NCBI GenBank assembly: GCA_019722365.1 | Contig: JADFUC010000369.1 | Coordinates: 1 to 64,000 of the forward strand | DNA: 64,000 nt | Direction of reading: 5' to 3' | Source: Lithospermum erythrorhizon | Lineage: Eukaryota; Streptophyta; Magnoliopsida; Boraginales; Boraginaceae | Shown: piece by piece, positions 1 to 11,930 of the stretch | Position numbering within the stretch: position 1 is the stretch's first letter | Layout: each line of letters opens with the position of its first letter | Notes under the pieces: generated by a model | Told to the model about the DNA's origin: nothing | Databases searched by the model: none | The model's input: only the letters and a program-made list of their open reading frames with translations | Program-made: the position numbers and the translations under genes

Positions 1-3000
1 ATCCATTGTACTTCGTTCAGTTACGTATTGCTGAAGTTCGAGGAAAGCGGCCAGTGGATTTAGAGGCAACTACACTAAAGGCCTTTGCGAGAATTTGTGG
101 GTTCGGTACCGGGCGGAGAGTCCATTGTTATTAGAACTTTTGATCTTGAAGCGGCAAACGCCTCTTAGTGGATTCGTACCTTGGAGGAGAGGATTGACGG
201 GCGGGCTAAGCGTTGGGATCTTTGTCTCGGAGTTAGAAGGCTGCTAGACTAGACATGGCCAGACTATTGTAGTAGTTTAATACGTTAGTCCATACTTTCT
301 TTTCTATATTTGATGTCTTTGGATCTTTGCTCCGTGATAGTTTATTCAATTCAATGCATTTCTCTCTTCTAATTGTTATTTTCTTCTTTGCTACTTTTCA
401 TTCTTTTGTTACGTACCTTCGATTAATCCGACCTTAGGGGCAACATCCGATGTTGTTTTAGTTTATAAAATTTGCGCTTGAGTACGTACCTCGCGGATCG
501 CCCGCGAGGATCAGCGTGGATTCAATTAGGGTTGATAGTTTAAAATGGGTATCAAGGATCGGAGTGGGCGGTTTTTTAATCGTGCCGGGAGGGTGATGGA
601 AGCGGGTTTATCACCGTATATCTGTCTTCGTAGAGAGGCGTTAGTCTTGTTTTAGAAGTATTTAAGACACACTTGGGTTTTTGATTGCTCGTGCATCTTA
701 CCACTTGTTAAATGGTTTAACATTTTGCTTGAAGTGCTTAACCCGTCGATGGCTTAGAATATAAGTGTTGACATATATTTGGCGTCATCATAGAGCGGCG
801 TTAGTTCATGATAATACAGTAGTGGACGTATTTATCATAGGCGTTCTGAGTACCGCTTGAAGAACTCATCCAAAATGCTATTTGGTTAAATACGAATAGC
901 GTAATCACATGAGGTTTGTTTGTAGATATAGTTGGATCACTTGGTTCTCTAATTCTTACAGAGAATCGCATTAAGATACCGTGTCTCAGTTCATTATGTC
1001 GGATGCCTGTTTCTTCGTCCTTTCTTACGATATGCATGGGAAGGACATGAATTTGGCACCCATAAGCGTCGAGGATGAGGACCTTTGTTTGCTGTTGGGT
1101 TGGAAGGTAACTCTGTCTGGTATCTCCTGCTTTTCTTGGCTTCGACCCTGCAGGTGTTGTTGATCTTAGCGCTCAGTGCTTCTGCGAGGCGGACGGCCTT
1201 CGCGGCGTCTACTCATGAATGTATTTATATCGGATCGTCGGTTTAGCATAGAATTCCTCGAGGATGCCTCTTGGCCAGGGTGAATGCGGCTGATATTTTT
1301 GATATAGTCGACTAAATGCGCATGTCGTTGGATCTCGGTTCTACACTTCCTCACAGGAGTATTCATGCTTGGCCAGGGGTGTCTTTGAATTCCGCCCCGC
1401 GTATCCGGTTGCGTCTTTTCTTCTTGATAGCACGCGGGAATTTGGTCGTGAACCCTCTCTTCGTTGCTTCCACTGGGCTAGGAGGGGTATACACACGATG
1501 GCGTGTCCTCGTCTGTTAACACATGTTGAAGCGTGAAGCGAGCTACTACGGGACTTCCTCGGCAGGCTCACGAGGGTTGGTTTCAATCACATCGAAAATA
1601 GACTTCCTTTGGATCGCGTTTTCCCAGAGCGCTTAGAAGGCAGGCTTCATAACGATTTTCTTCTTGGGGGTTGAGATTTCTCTATCACGAGGAATGCGGC
1701 GTCGTTTCTCAAGTATTTGATTTGTAGGGGCCCTTTCTTCAACCTTTGCTATGTATTGGTTCGTCACCCTGCTTGATTAGGACACGGGCCGGAGTTTGGT
1801 GTATATCCCGACCGCGGTTGAGTTCTTGGCCGGACCGTCCTTTACGTTTTTATCATCTTTTTGGGTATCGTTGACCAGTATTGCTTTATTTGTCGATATC
1901 TTGGTGGTAGTTGTCCATGGCTTTCTCTTTGTTAGGATCGTATCACATGATAGGAGGTCGTAGCTTTCGGTTATGATCGCGTGCTACATCTTGGAGTTCT
2001 TGCTGGGTGTCCGCAGAGAGAGCCTTTAAAGAGCGTCTTGCGCCACGCTTTTCGGGCTGAGTGAGGGGGTGAGGTCAGGCCTTTGATTGCTTGAGGAATC
2101 AGACCTTCCTCCGCTTCTTTGTTGTTGAGATGGTTGTTTGGTGAGGAGGTCATCACGCCTCTGAGCCTTTTCTTCGTGCTAGGGTTTGCTTATCTTCTTG
2201 TAGTATTTGGCGTCGGCAAAGTGGGATTCTTCGATTGCGAATGGATTCTCATCCTCGCTTCCTTGTTTTTCTCGGCTTAAATGCTGCCGATACTTGGCGG
2301 TGAAGTGTAGGGGCATTGCTAGCGTGGATCGAGAATGCTCACAGTAAGATGTTGTATGTGACGCCTTTTGTCGCGTGGAACTTGAGGATGTGGTTTCTAA
2401 TTCCTATCATGCATCTGTTTACTTTCGAGGGTCGCTCCGCCTTGATTAAAGCCTTGAATTTATAATAAGGTCTTGTAGGTCTTACATTGAGATGCCTAGC
2501 CGATGCAGTGTTTGGGCCGGAAGGATGTTCTGGTGATCCTCCGTACGGCGTTACGCTTATCCGACTTTTGCTCGCGTAAAACGACACGTAGAGGTTTATT
2601 ATTAGTACCGTCTTAGCATTGGCCCAGTGCTTTAAATGAGCCAATGGGGCACTTCTTGGCGAATTAACGTCGCCGCGAATTAGCCTGCGGTGGTCGAGGC
2701 CGTGCGACTTGACACATGCGTGGCATGCCGTGGTCTGCGTCGTCAGTGGTCGGCCCGTGCTTTCCACGGAATAAGCTTGCTCTCCCAAAACCTTCCGGTA
2801 CCTTGACACCGATTGGGGTACGAGATGATGGTGAGGGTTATGTGGTTCGAAGAGACTTTGTCCTCTACAAGGTAATTGCCCTTTCTCATGAAGTCCATCG
2901 CCCTCTCTTTGAAGATGAAGCATTTTCAATAGGATGCCCTAGTATCCTATTATCTTTGCAAAGTTGGGCTCGAGTAGCCCCGATTTGCTTCCTCTTGTCT

Positions 3001-3389
3001 CTCTTTGACTCGGGAGTTCTATCGGTTTAAGCTTTAGATACGCTCGTCCAAGCGTCGCCGGGATGTCGGAATCGAGGATGGGATGATGCTCACTGCTTTC
3101 TTTGAGGCGTGAGGCCGGCTTCGCTTTCGAGTCGAGCCCGCCCTCGACCTTCTGGTTCTGAAGGTGAACTTTGTTGTTTAGAAGTCGCGGCGAGAGTGCT
3201 TCTTTCTTTTTTACGGTTTGGAGCTCTCTTGACCTCTTGGGATCGTATTTGGTCTTCGAGAGTAAGAGGGCGTGGGAGTGGAGGACACGTGTCTTTGTTC
3301 TGCTGTGATCTTTGAGCTCCATATCGTGTGCCACTTATTGCCCGACTGCTCGAATGTCCCGAGGGGTATTCCTTGCGTGATATACTCTG
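1..3389. other. Decayed repetitive DNA, no intact gene
   Basis: This is GC-richer than the intergenic DNA further on, and every reading frame is broken. The longest open stretch is on the - strand at 2339-2929 (196 codons); I recognise no domain in it. Because the neighbouring - strand sequence at 3390-4180 resembles a gypsy integrase, this stretch may be the 3' part of the same - strand element (3' untranslated region or LTR), but I found no LTR pair to prove it. No RNA gene or regulatory site was recognised. Confidence 0.35.
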
Positions 3390-4180
3390 AGTCGGTCGTT
3401 CATGGAGAAAGCGCGTGCGATAGGCATTTGATGACTACGAGAGTACATCTTTCAGAGATTGAGCTTACATCGGTTGATGAAGTGCGTAGCGCTCTTGCTT
3501 TCTTTGTTTGGTAGGAGTTAGCTACATCATGATAAGCGTCCTCTTTGTACAAAAGAGCGGTTGAGAATTTGCGCTTCGATTGAGCCCAATGCATGGAAGC
3601 GAGCTCAATCGGTATAACTTGATCGAGCGTGTTCACTGAGGGAAGCGGACAAGCTGTTTGACCATTCATCCACCCGGTCAGCGTTGTTGCTGGCGTCTCA
3701 ACAAAGTGGGCTACGTCTTGTTGGGATTCCCGAGTTCCGTCAAAGTATTGGAACCTTGGGTGGTGATAGCCACTTAGGCATTTTCGGGCGGAGAATTACA
3801 TACGGGAGGTATAGGGTGTGATATAGGTATATGAAAGTGACTCCCGATCTTGCTTGACCTTTTATTTCCCGATATATACTCCTTGTTGTCTTCTTTGGAG
3901 ATAAATCCGTCTATTTGAGATGTTGTGAACTATTGTGTTTCTAGTTGGTCGTTGTGATGACCACAGGCGTAGTGAAGGAGGATGGATGGAGCGTCCCATC
4001 TCCCGTTTAAGAGTTGTAGGCTCTCTTTCTTCTTTAAAGGCTGCTTTAGGCACACTCTTTGCTATGTTCTTGATCCCGGCCCGTCTTTGTCGACATCTGA
4101 GGGATAGCGTAAATGCTTGATACTTTGAATCTTCTGACATGCTTTACACCGTCCACAATTAGGGTAGCCATCATTCTTTC
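3390..4180 (-). pseudogene. Ty3/gypsy integrase remnant (Tat/Ogre-like)
   Basis: Three short, correctly ordered matches to gypsy integrase are seen on the - strand. Around 4134-4175 there is a peptide with closely spaced cysteines (GYPNC..CKACQK), like the end of the HHCC zinc-binding region. Around 3599-3630 there is VIPIEL, which fits the 'TEAVIPIE' block after the catalytic core. Around 3370-3478 there is RCKLNL followed by IARAF, which fits the 'LNLI...ARAFNKKVRPR' block of Tat-type elements. Frames shift between blocks and stops intervene, so this is dead. No RT or RNase H was found upstream, where the gypsy element at 4808 begins. A profile search of all - strand frames against Tat/Ogre/Retand integrases would settle the class. 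Confidence 0.4.
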
Positions 4181-4807
4181 CGGAGGTAATACGGTCGTCG
4201 TTGATGGTCTTTAGGAAATGCGATAGCGGTGAATGAGCCGGACTTCTTGTGCGAGTCGCTTTATTAAATTGTCTTGGGTGTAGAACTTCCAGTTGTCACA
4301 TTTCTCAGGTGTTAGATCCCACCCAGAAATTAAATCGGGATATGTTTTAGAAGGTTCTTTCGGTGGCGTCGATCGCTGGTTATATAACATGTTGACTTGA
4401 TGCCTTTTAGAGCTCACAAATCGTTAGCAGGAGGAAACTTCGGCGGGGTCTTTGAAGGACATCTACGATTGGTCTAAATGTATTTGATGGATTGTCTTCT
4501 TTGTGTCCATATAAGCTGTAGTAACTTCGATACATGGAGAGAGGAAGCTTGAATAGTCACTTGGAAACATGCTTGGTTGTCGTGATGATGAAGGAGTAGT
4601 TAGCGATCTACTGAGTAGGCGGGGTACCCTGGCTATATCTGAATAATTTTACGCTATTTATGATAGGGGGTACAAATAAAACCCGCTCACAGGGGAAAAT
4701 TCCCTCGGTTCTGAGGTTTATCAAATCGAAGGCGTCGGTACTTGAACTATGGCTCACTAAGCATTTCTTTGACAGATTTACGAGATGTAATACAGGCTTT
4801 CTTTGCT
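4181..4807. other. Unassigned sequence between two retroelements
   Basis: No gene or motif was recognised. The stretch lies between the - strand gypsy integrase remnant and the first LTR of the complete gypsy element. Part of it (4211-4417, - strand) is open for 68 codons and may continue the integrase remnant upstream. Confidence 0.3.
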
Positions 4808-7180
4808 TGTGGGTAGTTGTTTTTATTTTACGTCTTATGTGACTTCGACATTTCGTAGCTACCGTGGTTGTTGAGTTGGGAAATTTCGAGGCGAAATTTT
4901 ATTTGAACAGATGAAGCGTAATAGCGTTAAGGTAGTAATAGATTACTATAATATTATTTGAGGTAGAAGTTGAGTTTATGTTGAGTTGTGTTATTAAGCG
5001 AGCAGAAACTAAACCAAAAACCAAACGGGACATACAGTCCTAAATATCTCGCCCTGCATCATTCTTATCTTCGTCGAAAACCCGCTGACCGCCCCGTTGT
5101 TTGAGAAGTATTGGCGAACCACACTTTGCGTTGAAGAAGAAAAGATTTTTTTCTTCCGTTTTCATATCTTCATTTGTTGCTCGAGATCTTAAATTCGGTT
5201 TATCATCCTCCCTAAATCGTCTTGACAAAACAAGGTAATAAAGTTTGTAGGCATGATATTTCTTAAGTTATGGAGAGTTCACTATTAGTTTGACTTTTGT
5301 TGACTTTGAATTTTGGGACTTTAAATCTTATAGAGGTTTCATCTAAACATGGATTAAGTAATTTGAGATGATTATAATCTATTTTTGGGGTTGAAATGTG
5401 TTGATTTTGAGAGTTGAATTTTGTTGACTTTTTCCCAAATTTTCTTAAATTGTATTATGATGTTATTGGACTTTTAATATAGTGGTTTTTGGAGTATAAG
5501 TTTTGATTTTTATGTGTGGATTGGTAGAGATTATGTTGATTTGAATTGGGTAAGTGAGTAGTATTTTGGGGTTTGATCAAAGATTATTATAAAGGGGTAA
5601 ATTAGTTGAGAGGAAAATGATTTAGGTTGATTAAAATATTGGTATTTTGGTTAAGGTGTTGGCGATTTTGGGGCTTAGTCGGGATGGTTGAAGTCGTCAT
5701 TTTAATTGTCATCTAGCTTACGATTAGTAGTTTATATACTTGAATTGGCAAGTTGTAACTTCTAAAATGGAGTCGAAAAACTTAGGAAATTGATTTAAAA
5801 ATCGGAGTTAAAATGGTAGTAAGTTGTAATTGCAATTGATCGGGTGTTTTGATTAGGCGTTGGCGTGGGAAGAAGGCAGTGGACTACTTAGGCGGGGGCC
5901 ACACAGTATTCGGCCCAGCCAAAGGTGAGTATTTATTTCATGGGTGTTGATTAACTCTTTGATTGCGGATATGTGTGTAATGAATGATTTTGTGTTAAAT
6001 TGTATGTAGAATATGAATTGTTGGTTGAGTTGTTGGGTCGTGTCTGTGGTTCATGGGTCGTATAGGTGTTTTGAGGTGATGTCGAGTCATATTAGGATGA
6101 GTTGTACATGAGTTGATGATGTATGTTGAGTTGTATTATCCGGTATTTACGCTATCTTACGTATAAAGGGGTATATTTAACCGTACCTGCGTTGCGATTA
6201 GGTGATAACATGTCGTGGGCGTAAAGTTTCTCGCTTCTGCAGTGAGTTGATTATATGCGCATTAGTTGTAGAAATCAACGATTTATATTTAGTTGTTGGA
6301 GTTGATAAAGTTGTTGAGTTGTTGAGTTGATAAAGTTGTTGAGTTCTTTGAGTTGATAGAGTTGTTAGTTGGTTGAGTGATTTGGTTATTGGATTGAGTA
6401 GTATTATTGTTGTTGTCGAGGTTGTGGACTTGGTCTGATTAGTTGTTGAGTTGTGTCCTTATCAGTTGATAGGGTAGAGTCGAGTGGTTGTTAAGTATTA
6501 TTACAGTCTTTCTTGAAATGTACGTATGTTATTGTTAATTTCCGTTATTTGGAATGTTTATGGCAATGGCCAATTTATGAATATATAATGATAAGGAAAT
6601 TGCTAATGACTTCATATGAAGATCTTAAGTGGAATAACATTATGTACTCACGCACTTATCTATTGTATACGATATGCTCGACTACATTGGTCTGTATGCA
6701 TGATTGGAGGAGTTAATTTCATTCTTGAGGTATATATTCACTAAGCAGCGACTTCCTTTATTCGATATGGGCGGCAATTCGTTCTTGGGTTGGCCAGTGG
6801 TCTTTGTACCGTCTTCCTAGGCTTGTTCGAGACTATCGTTAACTTTAGAGCTTAAGGTGGCTGACGGGTGTGATTGATCCTCGCGGTCTCGTTGTTTTTG
6901 TATTGTAGTTGTGGTTGTTTATATTGTTGTTACTTTGGAATTTACGGCTATTTTATGTTGATATTTGTAGATGGAAAATTGTTGTATTGGTTGTTATTGT
7001 GTGGTTAGGGAAACATCACGATGGATTCTTTTCTTAAAGCATTCTTGTTCTTTGTATAGTGTTGTTGGGTTATTTGAGCAGTGTCTTTTAAATTTATTTC
7101 ATCCCATCGATTGTGACTACGGTGTCGAGGATTTGGGCGATTAACTTTCCGAGGGCGTGCGACTGGGGCGGGTCGTTACA
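4808..7180 (+). repeat. 5' LTR of the gypsy element
   Basis: It aligns along its whole length with 11931-14316. Shared blocks include the start (TGTGGGTAGTTG against TGTCGTAGTTG), a pyrimidine-rich TTTTTTTCTTCCGTTTTCAT block at 5144 and 12285, a run of TTGACTTTTGTTGACTTT at 5291 and 12433, a GAGTTGATAAAGTTGTTGAG-type internal tandem near 6300 and 13450, and the end GCGGGTCGTTAC. The two copies differ by many substitutions and frequent 1-5 base indels, which implies an old insertion or sequence error. Confidence 0.8.
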
Positions 7181-7184
7181 ATTT

Positions 7185-7200
7185 TGGTGATATCAGGCGT
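7185..7200 (+). other. Primer binding site (initiator tRNA-Met)
   Basis: Immediately after the 5' LTR lies TGGTGATATCAGGCG, a slightly disrupted form of TGGTATCAGAGC, the complement of the 3' end of plant initiator tRNA-Met. It sits at the usual few-base spacing from the LTR, where minus-strand synthesis would start. Confidence 0.7.
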
Positions 7201-7479
7201 GGAGTTTCATATTAACTTTGGTTGTACGTGGTTATGTGTCTATACGGGTTGTGTTCTTTGAGTAGGTTGTTGAGTTTTCTTGTAGTCTAAGTCTTTCTTT
7301 CATTTTAAGTAGGCTGTTGAGGATGCCCATAGAGTGGAGACACGTAGAGACCCGGGTACGCTGGTGTCGTGGTAGACCGAGTCTTAGAGGTATTTAGAGG
7401 TGGCGGGCGTGCGGTGGAGTTATGGGCGAGTGTGAGCCCAGTGTGGGCAACCGGGTTCGGAGTACACCTCGTCCCTATT

Positions 7480-7870
7480 TGATCACATTGTTGGGGATGA
7501 GTTACATGTTGGAGAGGACTGAATACGTGCGCGGATGGCGTGACGAGGGAAACATGTTAGAATGCTTTTGACCGATTCTGAAGAGATCCTCTGAGGATTC
7601 TTTTGAGTAGGTACACCGGTCGAGGCAATCGAGTTCATTAGAGATTTGGAGACCATTTCGGAGCCTATGGGTATTGAGGTGGTGAGGGTGAAGTTTTCGA
7701 CTTCTGAGTGCATAAAGTGCTCGCGATTGGTGGGGTGTCTACGACTATCTCGGGAACTGGCCCCAAGAGGGAAGGACAGTGACTTGGGAGCGCTTTGTAG
7801 CGCTGTTCAGAGAGAATTATTGCATGAGTACCAGCGTAGCTCTTTTAGAGAGGGATCGATTTTTTTTTTT
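7480..7870 (+). pseudogene. gag (capsid) remnant of the gypsy element
   Basis: From 7728 a clean frame of about 45 codons reads WWGVYDYLGNW, then TVTWERF, then FRENY. This is the conserved 'WW....TWERF...F...Y' block of plant Ty3/gypsy retrotransposon gag proteins. Upstream (7480-7720) the frame is less clear, and downstream it ends in a run of about 17 T at 7860-7877. Gag would form the virus-like particle. Frame breaks on both sides make it non-functional. Confidence 0.6.
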
Positions 7871-9319
7871 TTTTTTTGATGACTCGGTGATCGTCTGTTG
7901 AGGAGATACGGCGATTTAGTGAGTTATATGCTTTGTTTGACACATGCGCTGACCGATGAGCGGAGGATTAAATGGGCCCCGAGATGGTTGATATAGGAGA
8001 TTAGCCAACATATATCGCCAAGTGACTTTCACGGTTTCCACGAGTTAAGAATCTTTGCATTGAAGGTAGAGATGGGGTGGGTGAGCACGAGGCCGGAAGG
8101 GTCGAAGAAATCGTCGAGAGCGATCGGCAGTGGATCATCCCAGTTCGAGGTTATGGAAGCGGCTGCTAATTGTCGTCCAGCCCAGTGTCGATGCTTTAAT
8201 TTAGTCCGAGCTATTCCATGACTTAACCTGCGCGGGTACTGTCGAGATGCGGTGTATGCCGGAAGGGTATCGCGGGGTTAGGCGGCGTCGATGTTTTAAA
8301 GTTGTGGGCCGGATAGGTCGTAGAATTCGAGGTGTCGGAAAGGAGATGATGCGCTTTCGATGTTAGCCATTTGGTCGCATTCGAAGATTAATCTCGATTA
8401 CCTGAAGTGGGTGGAGACGATGCGTCTTCGCTTGGCCTTGATCTGCGAGAGGTGGGTATCAGGGAGCAAAGGAGGGAGAGACGGTGGAGGCCGCGGAGAT
8501 CGAGGGGTGAGGAGTTGGAGAAGTACTCGTGGGAGGCGGCGGGGTGCGGCCGGGCGGTCTTGGCGAGAGGCGGAATCGATGCCGTTACTCGGCGGCTGAT
8601 ACTCCCTAGAGTTGTGAAGCCAGTGCTTGTTGTTATATAATCTGAAGGCTAAGATTTGCTTCGGTGCAGGAGCTACTCGTTCATTTATTTCTGGAGTTTT
8701 GTTGAGTATCTTGCCTTTATGTCGAGTCTCTTGTTCCTTAATATTATGACACCGGTTGGGAGGTCGGTTGAGGTTGGAAAATGTATATAGAGATTGTCCG
8801 GCGAGTGAGTAATCGATTGTTGGTTGTGGATCTACTACCGTTTGAATTGGTAGATTTTGATCTTTATCTTGGGAATGGACTTGTTAGGAGGCTTGTCGTA
8901 CTGATTGACTACCGCATGAGGAGATTATTTTGCGAGTCAGGGTAGACCCGGATATTGTGTTTGAAGGAGAAGGAAGACTCTACCGTCAAGTATTATTATT
9001 TCGGCCTTTGGAGGCCAAGAAGGCGTGAGGAAAGGTTGTCTTTGAGTATGCAGGGTATGTGGTGGAGCTTGGAGAGAGGAGAAACGGAGTTGGAGGGAGG
9101 TGCGAGTGAGGTAAGGTAGGTATGTCGTGTTTTTAGGAGGAGGTGCTAGGTTTACACATGAGATAGAGAAGTGGAGCTTCGATTGAGGTAGTTCAGATGC
9201 TATGTAGATCTACATTGCCGCGTGTAAGAATGGCTCCAGCGAGTTGAGAAAGTTGAAGACTTCGATTGCGAGAACTCTTGATAAGGGGGTTAGATGGGAC
9301 AGTGTTTCAGAGTAAGTGC
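7871..9319 (+). other. Gag-to-pol spacer of the gypsy element, degenerate
   Basis: This stretch holds what would be the rest of gag, the zinc knuckle and the protease. I could not pick out a CCHC knuckle or an aspartic protease DSG/DTG motif with confidence. The open frames at 8360-8640 are arginine/glycine rich and look like chance frames in GC-rich DNA. Assignment rests on position between gag and reverse transcriptase. Confidence 0.4.
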
Positions 9320-9770
9320 ATGATTTTGTTTGTGAAAAAAGAAGATGGAGTAAGACAGGGTTGTGTATCAAGATTCACAGGCATTTGAATAAAGTGACTA
9401 TCAAGAACGTTATCGGTACCGAGGATAGATGATTTATTTGACGATGCTAGAAGGTATTTTTTGAAGAAGATTGATATGAGATCACATTACTACGGATGAG
9501 GAGTAAGGAGGGTGATGTTCGAAATCGGCCTTTCGATCAGTGCAGGCGTTATAAGTTTATGGTAATAATGGATTCGGGTTGACTAATGCAGCGGCGTTCA
9601 TGAATTTGATGAATCGAGTGTTTGGTGAGTTCTTGGATAAATTCGTGATTGTGTGTTCATTGATAACATACGATCTACTCGAGTGATGAGGAGGATCATG
9701 AGAGGCGCTTGTGGATTGTGTTGGAGACGTTGAGGCAGCTTGCAATTTATGCATGAGGATTTAGTAAATG
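9320..9770 (+). pseudogene. Reverse transcriptase remnant (Ty3/gypsy)
   Basis: Fragments in shifting frames match the gypsy reverse transcriptase core in order: LFVKKEDG near 9327, LNKVTIKN near 9388, PRIDDLFD near 9420, KKIDMRS near 9462, then FGLTNAAAFMNLMNRVF near 9570-9625, and the 'LETLRQ' block near 9723. These are the fingers/palm motifs around the catalytic aspartates. The YxDD box is not cleanly readable. The enzyme would copy element RNA into DNA; indels destroy it here. Confidence 0.75.
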
Positions 9771-9959
9771 TGAATTCACAGTTTGGAGAAAATGCAGGTT
9801 CTTGAGCATGTTATATCCGTTGAAGGTATTTGTGTGGACCACCGAGAAGGTGGAGTTGTGAATAATTGGGCGGCCTGCAGTGTGACCCGGTGAGGAGTTT
9901 CTTGGGTTTGGTAGGTATTACGAGGCTTTATGGGGGACTTACTCATTAATTGCGACTAC

Positions 9960-10440
9960 GATGACTAAGTTGACAGGGAAGAGTGTTCACTTTATTTGGG
10001 ATGAGGATTGTGAGAGATGTTTGAGTTGAAGGCGAGTTGACGCTCTTGCACCGGTTAGCTTGACCGTCAGTGCGAGGGTTTAGTGATCTCTGATGATCTT
10101 CGCGCGGGGCTTGGGGGCATGTGTTGATCTCTTGAGAATGGGAGAGTGATTCTTATCTTTCTAGAAAGTGAGAACCGTGAGGCCCCACCCGACCCATGAT
10201 GCTTGAGTTGGCCATTGTTTTTGCGTTGAAGCTGTGGAAAATTACTTGTATAGGGTTAGATGCGGATTTTCTTGATCCTGAAGTGCGAAGTACTACAGGG
10301 CGCGAGAGGGCTTTAATTTGAGGCGGAGGAGATGGATGGGAGTTTATGGCGACTACGATGTGACATTAAATATCGCCCGGGAAGCCCGAATGTAGTAGCG
10401 GATGATCTGAGTCGGAGGGAGGCGAAGGAGCCAAAAGCAG
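9960..10440 (+). pseudogene. RNase H-region remnant (Ty3/gypsy)
   Basis: Near 9970 a frame reads LTGKSVHFIWDEDCERC, the typical 'LT.K...F.W...CE..F' start of the connection/RNase H region after plant gypsy reverse transcriptase. It is followed near 10390 by a fragment resembling 'PGKANVVADALSRR', the end of the RNase H region (NVVADDLSRREA here). The sequence between is frameshifted. Confidence 0.6.
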
Positions 10441-10699
10441 AGATGAAGCAGCTTGGAGTTGAGCTTGACGTTGGTAGCGCTGGTGAGTTGTTGAGAACCG
10501 TATGAAGGTTCGACTTTGTACTCTTTGATCGTATCTTGGAGCTTCAGCAAAAAGATGAGAAATTGCATAATATCATTAAAGAATTGAAGAGAGGTGGTAG
10601 AAAGGATTTCGCGGTTGGCGAGTGGAGCTCGAGGATGGATGGCGGTTATGTGCCGTATTCTAATGAGTTGAAGAAAGAGATTCTTGATGAGGCTTCCTT

Positions 10700-11320
10700 A
10701 ATGCTTCTTATAACGTAAATCTGGTAACACAGATGTGTATGATTTGAGGTTGACTTCTTTAGTGGCGGGAATGAAGAGAGAAATTGTGAGATTCGTAGTA
10801 ATGTTTGATTTGTCGGCGAGTGAAGGCGAACACCGGATATCCTGCGGAGTTTGTTGCGACGGCTTCGATTCTGAGTGGACATGGGAGAACACCGACATGG
10901 ATTTCTTATTTGAGGCTTCCCCAGGTACGTTGAGGCGAAATGATGGGATAGATGATTGTGGATAAATTTGTCGAGGCTCGTTGCTTTGCTATTAGATCTA
11001 CGGATGGGCGTGAGAAGGCTAGCCGAGGAAACATGTCCCGTCGGATTGTGGTGCATGGGGTTCAGTGTCGTCATTTGGACCGCGATGCGAGATTTACTTG
11101 AGATGCGGAGGGTTTCGGGGAGGCATTGGGGACTAGAGTGGAGTTGGTATCTTTGACCCAGGGCAGATGGGCCAATCTGAGAAGACGGTCGGACATTGGA
11201 GGATATCGCCGTGCTTGTGTCGCGAGTTTCTCGGGAGTTGGGAAAATGAGTTGCCCAGATGGAGTTCGGCTTATAATGCCGGTTTCGTACTAGTATCGAT
11301 AGCGCGAATTTGAGGCGTTG
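10700..11320 (+). pseudogene. Integrase remnant (Ty3/gypsy)
   Basis: The zinc-binding segment is readable from 10725 (NTDVYDLRLTS, then GMKREIVRFV), followed by EHR.SCG and WTWENTDMDF, which precede the catalytic core. Near 10951 comes 'IVDKFVEARCFAIR'. Near 11140-11215 comes 'LTHPQTDGQSEKTV' with 'TLEDI', matching the 'YHPQTDGQSERT' block that contains the third catalytic region. Several frame changes occur. The protein would insert the cDNA into the genome; here it is dead. Confidence 0.75.
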
Positions 11321-11519
11321 TATGGGCGAAAGTGTCGGACTTCAGGTTTGTTGGAGCGAAGTGGGAGAGAGGAAATTCTGATTCAGGAGTTAGTTGAGGA
11401 TTGATTAAGGCGGATCGGTTGTCTATTTCTTTATCGAGGGCAATTTCGGGATAGGCAGATGAAGTATAATCGTCGTCGCCCGGAGTAGACTTATCTTTTG
11501 AGAGGTTGGTAACGAGGTA

Positions 11520-11850
11520 TTCTTGAAGATATCTACGTGGAAGGGGTGATGGGTTGGGAGGAAATGGTTGGTCCTCGTTATGATGAATTTGAGGTTTTGG
11601 GAAAGTTGGATCCGTGGCTTACCGTTTGGCGTTGCCTCCAGAGCATTGGATAGAATTCATAATGTCTTCCGTGTGTTCTTTTGAGGAAGTATATCGAGAC
11701 GAGTCTCGCGTTCTTGGAAGCCCAGAGTACACGTGGAACTTGAAGAGGATCTGCCTTTGAGGAGAAACGGTGAGGATTAACGATCGGAAGGAGAAAGGTA
11801 TTATTGAGGAAAAAGTGGTGGCCTTGGTGAAGTGTTGTGGAGGGAATTAA
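11520..11850 (+). pseudogene. Integrase C-terminus and chromodomain-like remnant
   Basis: A frame from about 11517 reads VFLKIST.KGVMGW, then GPRYDEFEVL, with LAYRLALP-like sequence shifted out of frame, then the 'NVFHV..LRKY' block near 11660-11690. Further on come HVELEEDLPLRRN and 'KVVALVKVLWREL', matching the chromodomain-proximal part of Tekay-type elements (ELEEDLSYEERP, LVKVLWRNH). This tail targets chromoviruses to heterochromatin. It is the main reason for the chromovirus call. Confidence 0.65.
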
Positions 11851-11930
11851 GCGAGTGAGGGAGGCGGAGCAGCCAGGAGCGAGGATGATATGAGGGCCGT
11901 TGCACGGCTTTTAAAAGCGTAAGTAGAGAT

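Noticed and set aside
8360..8640. Arg/Gly-rich open frames as a small gene
   Set aside because: Two overlapping frames are open in GC-rich DNA between gag and RT of a dead retroelement; no conserved motif.
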